A stretch of DNA of 64,000 nt from Bradyrhizobium betae (GCF_008932115.1 NZ_CP044543.1:3168501-3232500); one strand, 5' to 3'. Counted from the stretch's first letter, positions 52,408 through 61,898 are shown. Numbers and translations are program-made. The notes: generated by a model from the letters alone, not told the origin.

Positions 52408-53712
52408 ATGACAGACTTCTCTCCCCGCGAAATCGTTTCCGAACTCGACCGTTTCATCGTCGGCCAGGCCGATGCCAAGCGCGCCGTCTCGATCGCGCTG
52501 CGCAACCGCTGGCGGCGGCAGCAGCTCACCGGCACTTTGCGCGAAGAGGTGCTGCCGAAGAACATCCTGATGATCGGCCCCACCGGCGTCGGCAAGACCG
52601 AGATCGCGCGGCGCCTCGCCAAGCTCGCGAATGCGCCGTTCCTGAAGGTCGAGGCGACGAAGTTCACAGAGGTCGGCTATGTCGGCCGCGACGTCGAGCA
52701 GATCATCCGCGATCTCGTCGAGGTCGCGATCGCCCAGGTGCGCGAGCGCAAGCGCAAGGACGTGAATGCCCGCGCCCAGCTTGCCGCCGAGGAACGCGTG
52801 CTCGACGCGCTGGTCGGTGCCAATGCCAGCGCCGCGACGCGGGAGTCGTTCCGCAAGAAGCTTCGTGCCGGCGAACTCAACGACAAGGAAATCGAGATCG
52901 AGACGCAATCGTCCGGCGGCGGCATGCCGATGTTCGAGATTCCGGGCATGCCGGGCGCGCAGATGGGCGCGGTCTCGATCGGCGACATCTTCGGCAAGCT
53001 GGGCGGCCGCAGCAAGACGCGGCGGCTGACGGTGGAGAGTTCGCACGAGATCCTCGTCAACGAGGAATCCGACAAGCTGCTGGACACCGATCAGCTGACG
53101 CTGGAGGCGATCAGCGCGGTCGAGAACAACGGCATCGTGTTCCTGGACGAGATCGACAAGATCTGCGCCCGTGACGGCCGCGTCGGCGGCGACGTCTCGC
53201 GCGAGGGCGTGCAGCGCGACCTGCTCCCCCTGATCGAGGGCACCACGGTCTCGACCAAGCACGGCGCGGTGAAGACCGACCACATCCTGTTCATTGCGTC
53301 CGGCGCCTTCCACGTCGCAAAGCCGTCCGACCTGCTGCCGGAATTGCAGGGCCGCCTGCCGATCCGCGTCGAATTGCAGGCGCTGACCCGCGACGACATG
53401 CGCCGCATCCTGACCGAGCCCGAGGCTTCGCTGATCAAGCAATATGTCGCGCTGATGCAGACCGAGGGCCTGACGCTCGACATCACCGACAGCGCCATCG
53501 ACGCGCTGGCCGACGTCGCGGTCGCCGTCAACTCGACCGTTGAGAACATCGGCGCCCGGCGGCTCCAGACCGTGATGGAGCGGGTGTTGGACGAAATCTC
53601 CTTCACCGCCCCCGACCGCAGCGGCGAGACCGTCCGGGTCGACGCCGATTTCGTGCAGAAGCACGTCGGCGACCTCGCCAAGAACGCCGATCTGAGCCGG
53701 TTCATTTTGTAA
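52408..53712 (+). CDS. hslU: ATP-dependent protease ATPase subunit HslU
   Basis: AAA+ unfoldase of HslUV. The 434-residue protein has Walker A GPTGVGKT (57-64), the I-domain (about 110-210), Walker [11 protein letters not shown] and sensor regions. The C-terminus ends NADLSRFIL, the conserved tail that docks into HslV. Confidence 0.98.
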   Translation: MTDFSPREIVSELDRFIVGQADAKRAVSIALRNRWRRQQLTGTLREEVLPKNILMIGPTGVGKTEIARRLAKLANAPFLKVEATKFTEVGYVGRDVEQIIRDLVEVAIAQVRERKRKDVNARAQLAAEERVLDALVGANASAATRESFRKKLRAGELNDKEIEIETQSSGGGMPMFEIPGMPGAQMGAVSIGDIFGKLGGRSKTRRLTVESSHEILVNEESDKLLDTDQLTLEAISAVENNGIVFLDEIDKICARDGRVGGDVSREGVQRDLLPLIEGTTVSTKHGAVKTDHILFIASGAFHVAKPSDLLPELQGRLPIRVELQALTRDDMRRILTEPEASLIKQYVALMQTEGLTLDITDSAIDALADVAVAVNSTVENIGARRLQTVMERVLDEISFTAPDRSGETVRVDADFVQKHVGDLAKNADLSRFIL

Positions 53713-53740
53713 TTCCGCGCGGCCACGCTATGGATGCGGC

Positions 53741-54865
53741 GTGACCGCACGCATCCTGCAAAATCCCTGGCGCCTTCTGCTCGCGATCAACGCGGCGGTC
53801 ATCGTCGGCGTGTTCGTCCACAAGATCCAGCTGCCGCCTTACGTCCCCTACATCCACCTGCTCGTCGACTATCATTTCGGCTTCATCAAGCGCGCGCTGA
53901 TCGGAGCCATCGTTGCACTGTTCACCGCAAAGGTGCCGGTCTGGCTGGTGTTCGCGATCGGCGGGGCGACATGGCTGGTGACGTCAGCCCTCTACGCAAG
54001 GCTGTTCCAGAAGACGTTCGGCTTCACCGCGAGAACGCTGCCGCTGTTCGTGTTCATCGCGGGCTCGCCGTTCTTCCTGAAGAACTTCATGCACACGCTC
54101 GGCCATTTCGACATCTATGGCTGCGCGCTGGCGATCATCCTGCTGCTGATGCCGGCGGGCTCATTGCTGTTCGTGGCAATGGCCACTTTGTTCTCGATCG
54201 TCCTCGTCCTGATCCACCACATTCACCTGCTGATGTATGTGCCGACCATCATCACCATCGTCGTGATCCGGCACTACCTCGCCTGCGGCTGCAATCGCAG
54301 CAATGTCGCATTCGGCGTCGCTGCCCTCGCGATCGTGACCGCGCTGTTCTTCGCCGCGCAATTTTTGGGAACGATGCCGATCCCGGAAGCGGACTTCGTT
54401 GCCTACCTGAAAACCCGGATGGCCGATCCCTCGCGCACCGATCTGCTGCAATTCAGCTACATCTGGTATCAGCCGCTGGCGAAGGAGATTTCCGACACCT
54501 GGAGCCGCCTGCCGCACAATAGCCTCGGCATGCCCGTGTTCGCGCTGCTGATCTGGCTGCACACGCCGCTGTGGCGCTTCTTCGCAAACCTGATCGGCGC
54601 GCTCGCAAGCGACACGCATCGCCGTCTCGTGGTTGCGGCGCTGATCGGTATCAGCCTCGCCTATCTCGTGATGTTCGCGATGGTGTTCGACTATTCGCGC
54701 TGGATCTCGAACTGGGCGGTCTGCATGTTCCTGGTGCTGCATGCGGTGAAGATGCTGCCGGCCGCGCGGGAGACGTCGCTGATTCCGGCGGAGGATCGGA
54801 CGACGAACATCTTCGGCCTGATCCTCACCCTGATTCCGCGCGTCGGAATCGTGCGACCGTTCTAA
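53741..54865 (+). CDS. Polytopic membrane protein of unknown function
   Basis: A 374-residue integral membrane protein with eight or more hydrophobic segments (for example LLLAINAAVIVGVFV, VWLVFAIGGATWLVTSALY, LLFVAMATLFSIVLVLI). The GTG 53741 start follows hslU by 28 bases. The pattern YVPYIHLLVDYHFGFIKRALIGAI and later MFAMVFDYSRWISNWAVCMFL is shared, as far as I can judge, by uncharacterised rhizobial proteins and faintly resembles polytopic glycosyltransferases. It overlaps the convergent Smr gene by four bases. Confidence 0.7.
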   Translation: MTARILQNPWRLLLAINAAVIVGVFVHKIQLPPYVPYIHLLVDYHFGFIKRALIGAIVALFTAKVPVWLVFAIGGATWLVTSALYARLFQKTFGFTARTLPLFVFIAGSPFFLKNFMHTLGHFDIYGCALAIILLLMPAGSLLFVAMATLFSIVLVLIHHIHLLMYVPTIITIVVIRHYLACGCNRSNVAFGVAALAIVTALFFAAQFLGTMPIPEADFVAYLKTRMADPSRTDLLQFSYIWYQPLAKEISDTWSRLPHNSLGMPVFALLIWLHTPLWRFFANLIGALASDTHRRLVVAALIGISLAYLVMFAMVFDYSRWISNWAVCMFLVLHAVKMLPAARETSLIPAEDRTTNIFGLILTLIPRVGIVRPF

Positions 54866-55452
54866 AATCTCGCCCGGCGGATCCGTACATACAGCGCGCC
54901 CTCGCCGCCATGGCCGATCGCGGCCTCCTCGAAGCCGACGACGAAGGCGCGGAATTCCGGCAGGCTCAGCCATTCCGGCACCTGGCGGCGAAGCACGCCG
55001 CTTTCGCCACCGCTCCTCCCCTTGCCGGTGATGACCAGCACGAAGGTCAGGCCATCGTGATGGGCGCGGTGCAGGAAGCCGGTCAACGCGCGATGGGCGC
55101 GCGTCTGGGTCATGCCGTGCAGATCGAGGCGCGCCTCGATCTCGCTGCGGCCGCGCGATAGTTTTGTGCGCTCCCGCTTGCCGAGCGGTGCCAGCGGCGG
55201 CATGGCCGGTTTTGCGACACGCGGTGCCGGTGCAGCGGCAATGGGCCGGGGTGGCGGCGCAGGTCGCGTCACCGATGGCACAGAAGAGGGCTCAGTGCGC
55301 GCCGCCGCCGGCGCCTTTGCCGCGCGGTGCTTCTTCAGCGGCTTGACCTGTCTTGCGACCGTGTCCCAGAGCTCGCGCTCTTCCTCGCTCAGCGCGCGGC
55401 GGCGCGGCGAGGGACGAGGCTCCAGCACGGGCGGACGGGACGATCGCTTCAT
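54862..55452 (-). CDS. Smr/MutS2-like domain protein
   Basis: A 196-residue protein with a Pro/Ala-rich basic N-terminal half and a C-terminal Smr domain (about 100-190). Smr signatures are the LDLHGMTQTRAHRAL motif and the TGKGRSGGESGVLRRQVPEWL motif. Smr domains are DNA or RNA endonucleases. It overlaps the mltA gene end by four bases, and this smr-mltA-timA order belongs to the conserved origin-proximal block. Confidence 0.92.
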   Translation of the reverse strand: MKRSSRPPVLEPRPSPRRRALSEEERELWDTVARQVKPLKKHRAAKAPAAARTEPSSVPSVTRPAPPPRPIAAAPAPRVAKPAMPPLAPLGKRERTKLSRGRSEIEARLDLHGMTQTRAHRALTGFLHRAHHDGLTFVLVITGKGRSGGESGVLRRQVPEWLSLPEFRAFVVGFEEAAIGHGGEGALYVRIRRARF

Positions 55453-57017
55453 TGCTGCGGATGGGAACGATTTTTTGCCGGCCGCCGCGGCTCGCGAACG
55501 GGCTCTATCACGGGACGCGGAACCGGCAGCGGCACCGGGCTGGCGACAGCGACCGTCTCACTCTTATCTTGCGCCACGGCTGCGGCTGGAGCCGCCGGCT
55601 TGCCCTGATCCTTGCTGGAATCCTTGGCGGGAGCGGTTTGTGGAAACAGCTTTGCGATCTTCTCCGAGGGCCGCGGGTCCGGCACCGGCAGCTTGGCGGC
55701 GCGCACCGCGGGATCGATCCCCCTAGGCACCAGCATGACGAAATGCATGGGATGGCGCAGCCGGCCCGAGACCCGGCCGGCATCCGCGCCTGCGCCGAAA
55801 TAGAGATCGGCACGCGCGGGTCCAATGATGGCCGAGCCGGTGTCCTGCGCGATCATCAGCCGATGGAACGGCGTCCTGGCGCGTTCGGACTCGATCGGCA
55901 GCTCGCCCTCGATGAAGAACGGCGTACCGTAGACATGAAGCGATTTGTCGACCGCGATGGAGCGACCCGCGGTCAGCGGAATGCCTTGCGCACCGACCGC
56001 CTCGTCCTTGTCGGACAGATTGACCTCGCGGAAGAAGATGTAGGCACGGTTCTGGCGGCGCAGCTCCTTGGCGCCGTCAGGATTTTGAGCCATCCACTCC
56101 CTGATCTTCTGCATCGACATCTCCTCTTTCGGGATGATGCCGCGCTCGATCAGGATGCGACCCACGGCCGTATAGGGATAGCCGTTATAGGCGTCGTAGT
56201 TCAGCCGGAGCGTCGTGCCGTCCTCGAACTTGATCCGCGCCGAGCCCTGGATCTGGGCGAACAAAAGATCGGTCGGGTCCTTCAGCCAGGCGACCTCCAG
56301 CCCGCGGCCGGCGATCTTGCCGTCCTCGATCTCGCCGCGATCGTAATAGGGCACCAGCTTGCGGCGGCCGATCTTGCGATAGACCGGGCCCTTGTTGGGC
56401 AGGCTCACCGAGTCCTGCTTGTAGCCGCGCACGAAAAGGTTCGAAGGACGGCGATAGACCGGGACGTTGTAGACATCGGTCTGCGTGCGCGATCCCTCGA
56501 GCACCGGCTCGTAATAGCCGGTGACGAAACCATCGGGCTCACCGAGGCGGGAGATCCGCAGCGGCGCAAAATTCTCCTCGAAGAAGGTTTTGGCCTTGGC
56601 GTCGTCGGTGAGCTCCAGCGATTTGGCGGCGCGGCAAGGTTCGCTCAGCGAGCCGCCGAGCGCCTTCAGTTCAAGTGCCTTGGGCTCGGAAGCGCCGGTC
56701 TGCGCATTGATCGACTTGCAGCTGGCGCGGAACGTCTTGTAGGCGGCGAGATGATCGTCATCGCTCCAGCCCTTCACGTCAGCCCAGGGCAGCGGCAGAT
56801 ATTGCGCGCCGGGGATTTCGAAGGGCAGGGGAAGCTGCGGATAGGGCAAGGCCCGCTGGGGAGCCGCAGGCAGTGCCGGAAGGTGGTGATGATGGCTGCG
56901 ATGGTGCCGCCGCGCCGCCTCGGCGCCGAGCGAAAACGACGACAGCACGACGAGGGCAGCGCAAAGCGCCGTCGCGCTGTTCTTCAGGAATACCTTAATT
57001 CGCGCTACCGGTGCCAA
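55449..57017 (-). CDS. mltA: Membrane-bound lytic murein transglycosylase A
   Basis: Cleaves peptidoglycan glycan strands in the periplasm. The 522-residue protein has a signal (VFLKNSATALCAALVVLSSFSLGAEA), the MltA barrel (FVTGYYEPVLEGSRTQTDVYNVPVY) and a 3D domain with catalytic Asp in AQDTGSAIIGPARADLYFG. No ATG precedes the signal closely; TTG 57017 with GGAAG four bases upstream is my choice and overlaps timA by 23 bases. The last 75 residues are a Pro/Ala/Val-rich tail of low complexity. Confidence 0.9.
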   Translation of the reverse strand: MAPVARIKVFLKNSATALCAALVVLSSFSLGAEAARRHHRSHHHHLPALPAAPQRALPYPQLPLPFEIPGAQYLPLPWADVKGWSDDDHLAAYKTFRASCKSINAQTGASEPKALELKALGGSLSEPCRAAKSLELTDDAKAKTFFEENFAPLRISRLGEPDGFVTGYYEPVLEGSRTQTDVYNVPVYRRPSNLFVRGYKQDSVSLPNKGPVYRKIGRRKLVPYYDRGEIEDGKIAGRGLEVAWLKDPTDLLFAQIQGSARIKFEDGTTLRLNYDAYNGYPYTAVGRILIERGIIPKEEMSMQKIREWMAQNPDGAKELRRQNRAYIFFREVNLSDKDEAVGAQGIPLTAGRSIAVDKSLHVYGTPFFIEGELPIESERARTPFHRLMIAQDTGSAIIGPARADLYFGAGADAGRVSGRLRHPMHFVMLVPRGIDPAVRAAKLPVPDPRPSEKIAKLFPQTAPAKDSSKDQGKPAAPAAAVAQDKSETVAVASPVPLPVPRPVIEPVREPRRPAKNRSHPQQ

Positions 57018-57702
57018 CCAGCTTCCAGTTCGGATCGCGAGAGGTGATGTCGCGGGCGAAAGTCCAGATGTCGGTGATGTCGGCAACCGTGTCGGCGCTG
57101 CCGTCGACGATGTTGCCGGCCTTGTCGCGGGTGGCCGAGATCATCTGCGAGACGAAGCGGATCGTGAGCTGGGCGGTGCGATCGCGCAGCTCGGCGCCGA
57201 CGAGCTCGGCCTTGTCGATCGAGACGAAGCGCGTCTCGGTCTTCTGCTCGTTCTTCTCGCGCTCCTTGATGGCGGCGTCGAAGCTCTCATAGACCTCAGA
57301 CGACAGCAGGTCGCGCAGTGCGCGGCGGTCGCCATTGGCAAAGGCCAGCACGATCATCTCGTAGGCGCCACGGGCACCCGAAATGAAATGGCGCGGGTCG
57401 AAGGTGGAATCCTTGTCGACGATGGCGTCGAGACCCTGGGCCAGCGTGGTGCCCGGCTCGGTCAGGCCCTTCCAGCGGTCCGAGGGCGGGGCCGGCTCGG
57501 CCGTCGGAGCCAGCGGGGCCTGGTCGATCACCTTGCCCGGCATGGTCACGACGTTCTTGTCCGGGGCACCCCCCAGTGCATTGCGGGCGGCGGTGCGGTC
57601 GAACGGCGGCCGTTCGTTGCCCGTCCGCTGCCCCAATACGCTGCGCAGCCTCAGAAAGATGAAGACCGCCAGCGCCAGGAAGATGATGGTGTAGATGTCC
57701 AC
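56995..57702 (-). CDS. timA: Tim44/TimA family protein
   Basis: A 235-residue inner-membrane protein with an N-terminal anchor (IIFLALAVFIFLRL, 5-18), a variable linker and the Tim44-like domain (about 95-232; FISGARGAYEMIVLAFANGDRRALRDLLSSEVYESF). It is the bacterial relative of mitochondrial Tim44 and part of the conserved block with mltA and secB. Role in the envelope is not defined. Confidence 0.9.
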   Translation of the reverse strand: MDIYTIIFLALAVFIFLRLRSVLGQRTGNERPPFDRTAARNALGGAPDKNVVTMPGKVIDQAPLAPTAEPAPPSDRWKGLTEPGTTLAQGLDAIVDKDSTFDPRHFISGARGAYEMIVLAFANGDRRALRDLLSSEVYESFDAAIKEREKNEQKTETRFVSIDKAELVGAELRDRTAQLTIRFVSQMISATRDKAGNIVDGSADTVADITDIWTFARDITSRDPNWKLVGTGSAN

Positions 57703-58105
57703 GTCGTATTCGCTTTCTGGTCTTCTCTAGAAGGGGTCGTCGCCGGGAAAATCAATCCGGCCAGTAGACCGTTCCATACAGGAACGGCAAGTCTACATCA
57801 CCATTTTAGGTCCGCGCGTCAGGTCCGTGGGATGTAGGCACGAAATCTTGCCCGGCCAATGGCGCCTTTTGGCACAGTGACAAGTGTAGCGCGTTTTATG
57901 CTTAAGGGGAAACCCGATCCTGCCCGGAAATCGCGCATCTTCAAGCGTTTAACGCACGATTTCGCTGGGCGGGCGGGATGAACGTCCCAGTTGTGGGCAC
58001 GGACCGGAAACCCCATCCGGGACCGTTCGTCCTTGTGGAATGAGGCGGCCCTATGTTAGCCAACCGCCGCGAAATTCAGCCCAAATCGGGTAAGGAGAGA
58101 CTTTC
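57703..58105. other. 403-bp divergent intergenic region (timA/secB)
   Basis: Contains a nested inverted repeat upstream of timA (57764-57796) and otherwise non-coding sequence with an AT-rich spot (GCGCGTTTTATGCTTAAGGGG near 57890) that may hold a promoter. An fxsA gene often occurs here in related genomes but none is present. The only long open frame (57819-58016) lacks coding character. Confidence 0.55.
57764..57796. promoter_or_regulatory. Nested inverted repeat upstream of timA
   Basis: GTAGAC (57764-57769) pairs with GTCTAC (57791-57796) and, inside, CGTTCC (57770-57775) pairs with GGAACG (57781-57786). It forms a stem with a small bulge and a 5-base loop, about 60-95 bases upstream of the timA start. 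It could be an operator or a leader hairpin. Confidence 0.35.
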
Positions 58106-58591
58106 ATGACCAACGGCAACGGCACCCCTCCCGAGGCGGCCCAGGCTCCCCAGCTCAACGTGCTGGCGCAGTACACCAAGGATCTTTCGTTCGAGAACCC
58201 GAACGCGCCGAGCTCGCTCCAGCAGCAGAGCCAGCCGCCCCAGATCAACATCCAGATCAACGTCAGCGCCAACAATCTCAGCGAACAGGAGTTCGAGGTG
58301 ACGCTGTCGGTCGAGGGCAAGGCCGAGACCGCCGGCAAGGTGATGTTCTCGTTCGAGCTCGCTTATGCCGGCGTGTTCCGGATCGCCAACGTGCCGAAGG
58401 AGAATTTGCATCCGCTGGTCATGATCGAATGCCCGCGCCTGCTGTTCCCGTTCGCCCGCGAGATCATCGCGACCGCGGTGCGCGACGGCGGGTTCCCGCC
58501 CCTGATGCTGGATCCGGTCGACTTCGTCGGTCTCTACCGTCAGAACATGGAGCGGCAAATGGCCGCCGGTGGTCAGGCAGGCCAAGCTTAA
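58106..58591 (+). CDS. secB: Protein-export chaperone SecB
   Basis: Cytoplasmic tetrameric chaperone that holds precursors unfolded and hands them to SecA. The 161-residue protein starts at ATG 58106 behind AAGGAGAGA. SecB signatures are [29 protein letters not shown] and [29 protein letters not shown]. Convergent with dnaQ. Confidence 0.97.
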   Translation: MTNGNGTPPEAAQAPQLNVLAQYTKDLSFENPNAPSSLQQQSQPPQINIQINVSANNLSEQEFEVTLSVEGKAETAGKVMFSFELAYAGVFRIANVPKENLHPLVMIECPRLLFPFAREIIATAVRDGGFPPLMLDPVDFVGLYRQNMERQMAAGGQAGQA

Positions 58592-58613
58592 CTGATAGGC
58601 TAACCAGCAGGGC

Positions 58614-59330
58614 CTAACCGGCTGGAGGGGCGACTGGAGCGGGCAGGAACTCGTTCCAGATCGCCTTGTCGCCGAGCGTGGCGATAAAGGCCCGATGCGC
58701 CTCGCGCTCGGCATCCGAAATCCGGGGCGCGAGCGGCACCAGCCGCTGCCGCCGCGGCGCATCTCCGGCCGCATGGATACGGATATCCTCGGCTTCCGAC
58801 GCCAGCAGCAATTGCGACTGCCTCGCCCCGACCAGATCGACATAGACTTCGGCAAGCAACTCGGCATCGAGCAAGGCGCCGTGCTTGGTGCGGTGCGAAT
58901 TGTCGATCAAATAGCGCGAGCAGAGATCGTCGAGCCGGTTCGACACGCCGGGATGCTTGCGCCGCGCCAACAACAGTGTGTCCACCAGCCGCTCGCGCGG
59001 AATTGCCGCACGCTTGATCCTGTCGAGCTCGGCATTGATGAAGCTGATGTCGAACGAGGCGTTGTGGATCACCAGCGGCGCGTCGCCGATGAACTCGAGG
59101 AATGCATCGACCACCTCGTGGAACAGCGGCTTGGTCGACAGGAATTCGGCTGACAGCCCGTGCACCGCAAAGGCTTCCGCCGGCATATCCCGTTCGGGAT
59201 TGATATAGACGTGATACGTCTGCCCCGTCGGCATCCGGTTCAACATCTCGACGCAGCCGATTTCGACCAGGCGATCGCCGCGCAGGGGATCGAGGCCGGT
59301 GGTTTCGGTATCGAGAACGATTTCGCGCAT
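58614..59330 (-). CDS. dnaQ: DNA polymerase III epsilon subunit (proofreading exonuclease)
   Basis: The 238-residue DEDDh exonuclease corrects replication errors. Exo I is IVLDTETTGLDP (Asp7, Glu9), Exo II is VIHNASFDISFIN and Exo III is HRTKHGALLDAELLAEVYV. The C-terminal 60 residues correspond to the alpha-subunit binding tail. Part of the ppsR-maf-coaE-dnaQ run next to the candidate origin. Confidence 0.97.
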   Translation of the reverse strand: MREIVLDTETTGLDPLRGDRLVEIGCVEMLNRMPTGQTYHVYINPERDMPAEAFAVHGLSAEFLSTKPLFHEVVDAFLEFIGDAPLVIHNASFDISFINAELDRIKRAAIPRERLVDTLLLARRKHPGVSNRLDDLCSRYLIDNSHRTKHGALLDAELLAEVYVDLVGARQSQLLLASEAEDIRIHAAGDAPRRQRLVPLAPRISDAEREAHRAFIATLGDKAIWNEFLPAPVAPPAG

Positions 59331-59360
59331 GATCTTGAGACGCCGTGTGAGGGCGGCGAA

Positions 59361-59960
59361 TCAGGCTCGCCGCTGCGGCATTTTAACGACCTCGGCCAGA
59401 ATGTGCGTGATTTGAGCGCGCACAGGCTCAACTCCGTGTGACGTATCCACCACGAAATCGGCGCGTCGGCGCTTTTCCGCGTCCGGCGTCTGCTTGGCAA
59501 TGATGGCGTCGAGCTTGGCCTCGTCCATCGTGCCGCGCGCCAGCACCCGTTCACGCTGGAGTTCTGGCGAGGTCGACACCACGACGACAGCGTCAACCCG
59601 CTTCTCGCCGCCGGTTTCGAACAGCAATGGAATGTCCAGCACAACGACCGGCGCCTTGACGGCTTCCGCAGCGGCAAAGAATTTCTGGCGGGAAGCGCCG
59701 AGCATCGGATGCACGATCTGCTCGAGCTGCTTGATGGCGGCGGGATCATGCACGACGCGCGCAGAGAGTTTCGGCCGGTCGACCTTGCCGTTCACGGTGG
59801 TCCCGGGAAAGGCGGCCTCGATCGCGGGAGCGGCCTCTCCTTCATAGAGCTGATGAACGGCAGCGTCGGCGTCGTAGACGGGCACGCCCGCCTCCGCGAA
59901 CAATTTTGCGGTGGTGGATTTGCCCATCCCGATCGAGCCGGTCAGTCCCAGGATCCGCAT
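59361..59960 (-). CDS. coaE: Dephospho-CoA kinase
   Basis: Final step of coenzyme A synthesis. The 199-residue P-loop kinase starts at ATG 59960 ([16 protein letters not shown]); Walker A is GSIGMGKST (8-16). [16 protein letters not shown] and [18 protein letters not shown] are signatures. In many related genomes aroE lies between coaE and maf; here only 23 bases separate them. Confidence 0.96.
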   Translation of the reverse strand: MRILGLTGSIGMGKSTTAKLFAEAGVPVYDADAAVHQLYEGEAAPAIEAAFPGTTVNGKVDRPKLSARVVHDPAAIKQLEQIVHPMLGASRQKFFAAAEAVKAPVVVLDIPLLFETGGEKRVDAVVVVSTSPELQRERVLARGTMDEAKLDAIIAKQTPDAEKRRRADFVVDTSHGVEPVRAQITHILAEVVKMPQRRA

Positions 59961-59983
59961 CAGCGCCCAGCCTCGTCTGCCAT

Positions 59984-60592
59984 TCACACCGCAACTAGCC
60001 GTTCGCTGCGCAGGAACGCAAGCAGCGGCAGCAGCGGTAGTCCGAGAATGGTGAAATGGTCGCCCTCGATCCGCTCGAACAGATGGATACCGAGGCCTTC
60101 GAGTTGATAGGCGCCGACGCTGGTGGTGACGGCATCGCCGGCGGCGTCGAGATAGGCAGAAAGCTCAGCCTCGCTCATCTGCCGCATGGTCATGCGGGCC
60201 ACCGCGACGTCCTCGAAAACAACCTTGCCGTCGCGCGCCACGGCGACAGCGGAATTCAGCTCGTGGCTCTTGCCGGCGAGATCGCGCAATTGCGCCAGCG
60301 CCTGCGGCCGGCCCGCGGGCTTGTTGAAGAGACGCATCCCGAGGGCCAGCGTCTGGTCGGCGCCGATCACATGGCTTCCGGGACGATGGACCGAGACCGC
60401 TTTCGCCTTCTCGCGGGCCAGCAACAGAGCAATCTCGCGCGGGTTGGAAAGCCCTGAGGCGGCCTGAATGCCGCGCTCATCGATATCGGCCGTAACAGCC
60501 TCAAACGCCAGCCCGGCATTGGAAAGCAGCATTTTCCGCGCGCTGCTTTGCGAGGCCAGGATCAACGGAGACTTGCCGAGCCACAGACCCAT
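59984..60592 (-). CDS. maf: Maf-family nucleotide pyrophosphatase
   Basis: A 202-residue house-cleaning nucleotide pyrophosphatase for modified pyrimidine nucleotides. The [18 protein letters not shown] motif binds phosphate, DIDERGIQ and [11 protein letters not shown] carry acidic residues of the active site, and [17 protein letters not shown] is the C-terminal signature. It is eight bases downstream of ppsR. Confidence 0.94.
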   Translation of the reverse strand: MGLWLGKSPLILASQSSARKMLLSNAGLAFEAVTADIDERGIQAASGLSNPREIALLLAREKAKAVSVHRPGSHVIGADQTLALGMRLFNKPAGRPQALAQLRDLAGKSHELNSAVAVARDGKVVFEDVAVARMTMRQMSEAELSAYLDAAGDAVTTSVGAYQLEGLGIHLFERIEGDHFTILGLPLLPLLAFLRSERLVAV

Positions 60593-60600
60593 CGCGAAAA

Positions 60601-61440
60601 CTATTCAGAGGGTCGATTGCGCTGGCGATCACTGTAGAGCTTCATGATCGCCGCTGCGGTTTCCTCGATCGAACGCCGCGTGACGTCGAGCAGCGGCCAA
60701 TCGTGCTTGGCGCTGAGCTTGCGGGCGAACGCGACCTCCTCGGCGACCGATTGCTTGTCGGTATAGGTGTCGCCGCTGGAGTCGGCGCCCATCGAGAGAA
60801 GACGGTTCGTACGGACCTGGATCAGGCGTTCCGGCGTCGCATGCAGACTGACCACCAGCGGGCGTGTCAGCGTCTCCAATTGCGCCGGCACCGGAATGCC
60901 AGGCACCAGCGGCACGTTGGCGGTGCGGATGCCGCGATTGGCGAGATAGATCGATGTCGGCGTCTTCGACGTTCGAGACACGCCGACCAGCACGACATCG
61001 GCATCGTCGAGACCTTCGACGTGCTGACCGTCATCGTGGATCATCGTGTAATTCAGCGCGTCGATGCGCTTGAAATATTCCGCGTTGAGGACGTGCTGGG
61101 CGCCGACGCGACCGGTGGTCGCAGCCCCGAGATACGCCTCGAACAGCTGCATCACCGGACCGATGATCGACAGGCTCGGAACGTTGATTCCCTTGCACTT
61201 GTCCTCCAGCCTGGCGACCAGATCCTTCTCCAGCAGCGTGAACAGCACGATCCCCGGTGCTTCCTCGATCTCGTCGAGCACGCGATCGAGCTGCTTCTGG
61301 CTGCGCACCAGCGGATAGACATGCTCGACCGGGGTGACGTTCGCGTACTGCGCGGCAACGGCCCGCGCGACGGTGATCAGCGTTTCGCCGGTGGAGTCGG
61401 ACACGAGGTGCAGATGGAAATAATTGTTCGAGGTCGGCAC
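60601..61440 (-). CDS. ppsR: Pyruvate,water dikinase/PPDK regulatory protein (PPSR, DUF299)
   Basis: Bifunctional kinase/phosphorylase that switches PEP synthase or pyruvate phosphate dikinase by threonine phosphorylation. In the 279-residue protein the N-terminus [13 protein letters not shown] and the P-loop GVSRTSKT (153-160) are diagnostic. It is the homologue of the gene beside the Caulobacter and Rickettsia origins (RP001-type). Whether it acts on PpsA or PPDK cannot be told here. Confidence 0.93.
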   Translation of the reverse strand: MPTSNNYFHLHLVSDSTGETLITVARAVAAQYANVTPVEHVYPLVRSQKQLDRVLDEIEEAPGIVLFTLLEKDLVARLEDKCKGINVPSLSIIGPVMQLFEAYLGAATTGRVGAQHVLNAEYFKRIDALNYTMIHDDGQHVEGLDDADVVLVGVSRTSKTPTSIYLANRGIRTANVPLVPGIPVPAQLETLTRPLVVSLHATPERLIQVRTNRLLSMGADSSGDTYTDKQSVAEEVAFARKLSAKHDWPLLDVTRRSIEETAAAIMKLYSDRQRNRPSE

Positions 61441-61898
61441 AAAAGCCCTTTGTATGGAGAGGGTGTGGTTTGTGGATTTCTGTGGACCTTAACCCCTCGG
61501 AAAGGGTTGCGCGACACCGGGGGCGGGACAACTGCCAATTTTGTTCACACCACTGCCCCTCTGAACAAGTTCGATGCCCCGGAAATGCAGACATGGAATT
61601 CCGCGGACAACCCCCTTGATAAGCTGCCGACAGACACGCGCAAGCCTTTGAAGCTGGCCGACTTCTCGGAAGTCGCCAGAGCTTCCAGGGATATGTTGAT
61701 GGATGTGAACAAACGATCGGGAACGTGCGGACGGAATCTTGTGAGTCCAATTCACGGTCACATAGACTCAAACCTTAAGAATCTAAGATTCTTTATAGGA
61801 GAAGGGACGCTCCAGATGGACTATGTGTGCAGGTGAGACCTTAACGAGTTCTTACTATCCCCAGTTCCATTCGCTGGCAGAAATCCCGGGCGCCAAAC
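61441..61898. other. oriC: Candidate chromosomal replication origin (oriC) region
   Basis: A 458-bp non-coding gap between divergent ppsR and hemJ. TTGTTCACA (61541-61549) and its inverted copy TGTGAACAA (61704-61712) differ from the DnaA box consensus by one base. TGTGGATTT (61471) and TGTGGACCT (61481) carry the inverted TCCACA core. An AT-rich segment (61770-61800) has an AAGAATC-TAA-GATTCTT palindrome, and TTAACGAGTTCTTAC (61841-61855) resembles a CtrA site (TTAA-N7-TTAA). Five GANTC sites lie at 61734-61791. In Caulobacter, Rickettsia and Sinorhizobium the origin lies next to these genes. No perfect DnaA box is present, so this remains a prediction. Confidence 0.6.
61734..61791. promoter_or_regulatory. 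Cluster of five CcrM (GANTC) methylation sites
   Basis: GAATC at 61734, GAGTC at 61743, GACTC at 61765, GAATC at 61779 and GATTC at 61787. GANTC is the target of the cell-cycle methylase CcrM, and I see no other GANTC in the remaining 400 bp of this gap. Confidence 0.7.

Noticed and set aside
57819..58016. 65-residue frame in the timA/secB gap as a possible small gene or fxsA remnant
   Set aside because: No hydrophobic segments as in FxsA, no ribosome binding site and atypical composition.
61489..61793. Transcribed small ORFs (for example 61489-61761) in the candidate origin gap
   Set aside because: No ribosome binding site, low coding character and no recognisable motif; the spacing of DnaA-like and GANTC sites explains the gap better.
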